DNA from: Proteobacteria bacterium UBA6522
GTDB lineage: Bacteria; Pseudomonadota; Gammaproteobacteria; Steroidobacterales; Rariloculaceae
Direction of reading: 5' to 3'
Assembly (NCBI GenBank): GCA_002434915.1
Contig: DJLG01000121.1
Span: forward strand, 1-17,056
DNA length: 17,056 nucleotides
Each line of letters opens with the position of its first letter. Positions within the stretch are counted from its first letter, which is position 1. Made by a program: the position numbers and the translations under genes. The notes under the pieces were generated by a model that searched no databases, was not told the DNA's origin, and saw only the letters and a list, made by a program, of their open reading frames with translations. Shown here piece by piece: positions 15,684-17,056 of this stretch.

Positions 15684-16664
15684 ATGAAAGCCATACTACA
15701 AGAAAAATTTGGGGATGCCAGCGTATTACTGATAGGTGAAACTGAAAAACCTACTGCAGAAAAAGATCAGGTTGTTATTAAAGTATCAGCAACCACAATC
15801 AACCGTGCGGACATCATCCAACGAGAGGGAAATTACAACCAACCACCGGGAGATTCCCCAATCTTAGGTTTAGAGGTAGCTGGCATTATTGACGAATTGG
15901 GTCCTAATGTTGCGGGCTTCGAAATTGGGGAACGCGTAATGTCTCTAGTTGGGGGTGGTGGGTATGCAGAATATGCCACTGCCTATGCAAATCACTTAAT
16001 AAGAATTCCTGAATCAATGACCTTTGAGGAGGCCGCCTGTGTTTGTGAGACCTACATCACCGCATACCTCAATGTTTTTATGCTCGGACGTTTAGAAAAC
16101 GCCGAAACAACGCTTCTTCATGGTGGGGGTGGGGGTGTAAATACCGCTGCCATTCAACTATGCAAAAAATTAATGCCCGAAGTCTCAATAATCGTGACAG
16201 CTTCTCCTGGCAAAATTGAGCGGGTTAAGGCATTGGGAGCAAATCACGTCATTAACTATAAAAATGATGATTTCGCAGATGCTGTCCGAACCTTAACAAA
16301 GAAAAAAGGAGTCAATGTAATTCTGGACCACATTGGTGGCGGTTATCTTACCCAGAATCTTAGATGTCTCGCTGTCGGTGGGAGATTAGTCATTATTGGC
16401 TTAATGGGTGGTCATAAGTCCGATATTAACTTAGCTCCTTTAATGGTAAAGCGCCAACAGATTCTTGGTTCAGTGCTTCGATCAAGACCGGTAGAAGAAA
16501 AAACTAGTATTACAAAACAATTCAGCCATGATGTTTTGCCCCTTCTTGCAAAGGGAGATATTGAACCTCTGATTCACCAAGTCTTACCCTTAGAAAAAGC
16601 AGCAGAAGCCCATCAAATCATGGAAAACAGTGCTCACTTTGGGAAAATTGTTTTAACAGTATGA
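15684..16664 (+). CDS. NAD(P)H:quinone oxidoreductase, PIG3-like zinc-free MDR
   Basis: The 326-residue protein is a medium-chain dehydrogenase/reductase of the quinone oxidoreductase/PIG3 (TP53I3) type, which reduces quinones or other enones with NADPH in the cytosol. The GroES-like catalytic domain (about 1-125) carries NRADIIQREGNY (40-51) and LGLEVAGIIDELG (61-73); the Rossmann domain carries LLHGGGGGVNTAAIQL (144-159), where relatives usually read HGGASGVGTAAIQ. Ser174 and Lys177 in TASPGKIERVKALGA and DHIGGGYL (215-222) fit nucleotide binding. No structural zinc cysteines are present. The longest frame begins at 15678, but that ATG overlaps GAGGA (15674-15678); ATG at 15684, five bases on, is the family start. 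It is divergent from the VOC gene and is followed by a GntR gene. Confidence 0.9.
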   Translation: MKAILQEKFGDASVLLIGETEKPTAEKDQVVIKVSATTINRADIIQREGNYNQPPGDSPILGLEVAGIIDELGPNVAGFEIGERVMSLVGGGGYAEYATAYANHLIRIPESMTFEEAACVCETYITAYLNVFMLGRLENAETTLLHGGGGGVNTAAIQLCKKLMPEVSIIVTASPGKIERVKALGANHVINYKNDDFADAVRTLTKKKGVNVILDHIGGGYLTQNLRCLAVGGRLVIIGLMGGHKSDINLAPLMVKRQQILGSVLRSRPVEEKTSITKQFSHDVLPLLAKGDIEPLIHQVLPLEKAAEAHQIMENSAHFGKIVLTV

Positions 16665-16697
16665 CTAAAAGCGTAGAACTTGCTTGCCCAAGAATAA

Positions 16698-16721
16698 AGC
16701 TTGGTATACGGTATACCAGCT
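16698..16721. promoter_or_regulatory. GntR/FadR-type operator candidate
   Basis: TGGTATAC (16702-16709), one base, then GTATACCA (16711-16718) form a perfect 8-1-8 inverted repeat; flanking AGCT on both outer sides extends it with one unpaired T. TGGTnnnACCA-like palindromes are typical FadR-subfamily GntR sites. The site is 37 bases upstream of the GntR ATG, which suggests autoregulation, and it may also affect readthrough from the upstream reductase gene. Confidence 0.6.
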
Positions 16722-16757
16722 AACACCTCTATCTAAAAAAAAGAACAGACACTATCT

Positions 16758-17056
16758 ATGGCTGCTACTCAATTGCATCTCAGTCCCGTGCAAAACTCCG
16801 TCGTATTGAAGGAAAAGGTATACAGAGCTTTATGGGATGCGATCATGACCATGGATATATATACGGGTGATGAACCTCCACGACTTGATGAAAGGCGCCT
16901 TGCAGAAGACTTAGGTGTCAGCCGCACCCCTGTTCGTGAAGCCATTTCAAAACTAGAACAGCAAGGTCTTGTAGAAACAGTACCCCGTCGTGGGGCTTTC
17001 GTGGTACGCAAAACGAAAGATGAAATACTTGAGATTATTTCTGTCTGGGCAGCACT
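16758..17056 (+). CDS. GntR-family (FadR-type) transcriptional regulator, 5' part
   Basis: The gene opens at ATG 16758 and is still open at the right edge, giving the first 99 residues. They contain a GntR winged helix-turn-helix (about 17-84): LKEKVYRALWDAI, then RLDERRLAEDLGVSRTPVREAI with the recognition helix, then LEQQGLVETVPRRGAFVV forming the wing. SRTPVREA and PRRGAFV are characteristic of the FadR/FCD subfamily, whose C-terminal all-helical effector domain (binding small carboxylates) would lie beyond the edge; ILEIISVWAA is probably its first helix. No strong ribosome site is present. A near-perfect GntR-type palindrome lies just upstream, so autoregulation is likely. The effector cannot be inferred from this fragment. 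Confidence 0.9.
   Translation, partial: MAATQLHLSPVQNSVVLKEKVYRALWDAIMTMDIYTGDEPPRLDERRLAEDLGVSRTPVREAISKLEQQGLVETVPRRGAFVVRKTKDEILEIISVWAA

Noticed and set aside
16769..17011. Minus-strand open frame at the right edge
   Set aside because: It is the antisense shadow of the GntR gene, which is clearly coding on the plus strand with a winged-helix domain.

Overview
The window looks like ordinary chromosomal DNA from a Gram-negative, probably marine, gammaproteobacterium-like heterotroph. The grounds are moderate to low GC by eye, several proteins with Sec signal peptides, a lipoprotein, and family-level resemblance of the housekeeping genes (FolE, UbiX, ModBC, TyrB/AspC-type aminotransferase). 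The organism call is inference; there is no rRNA or marker gene. Seventeen complete protein genes and one gene cut by the right edge are supported, plus a doubtful C-terminal scrap at the left edge. I found no tRNA, rRNA, insertion sequence, integrase or CRISPR array. No gene-free stretch exceeds 300 bases; the longest is the divergent region 15474-15683.

Left part (91-3458, minus strand): an exported metal-dependent amidohydrolase, an exported alpha/beta-hydrolase esterase and an XdhC-type molybdoenzyme maturation factor. Middle (3637-6718): folE (plus), ubiX (minus), then modB-modC (plus), a molybdate importer lacking its binding protein in this window. XdhC and ModBC both serve molybdenum enzymes, but no molybdoenzyme is encoded here. 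Next (6778-9267): a minus-strand LigI-like amidohydrolase/lactonase, then three plus-strand genes: a zinc-ribbon Nudix hydrolase, a single-span membrane-anchored periplasmic protein and a 69-residue tryptophan-rich protein. A strong potential RNA hairpin lies between the Nudix and anchor genes.

Right part (9321-15470, minus strand): a five-gene run read from right to left: exported VOC/glyoxalase-fold protein, PhoD-like lipoprotein phosphatase, non-canonical Nramp-family transporter, aromatic/aspartate aminotransferase and an MFS transporter. VOC-PhoD (11-base gap) and aminotransferase-MFS (18-base gap) are likely cotranscribed. Diverging to the right are a PIG3-like quinone oxidoreductase and the start of a GntR/FadR-type regulator, with a classic GntR-type palindrome between them.

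I see no convincing new multi-gene system. The items most worth a second look are the Nramp-family protein lacking both metal-binding motifs, the PhoD-like protein lacking the iron-binding cysteine, the GntR operator candidate, the 8296-8334 hairpin and the small Trp-rich protein. Several starts were moved from the longest reading frame, including a TTG start for the aminotransferase and GTG starts for folE, ubiX and modC.
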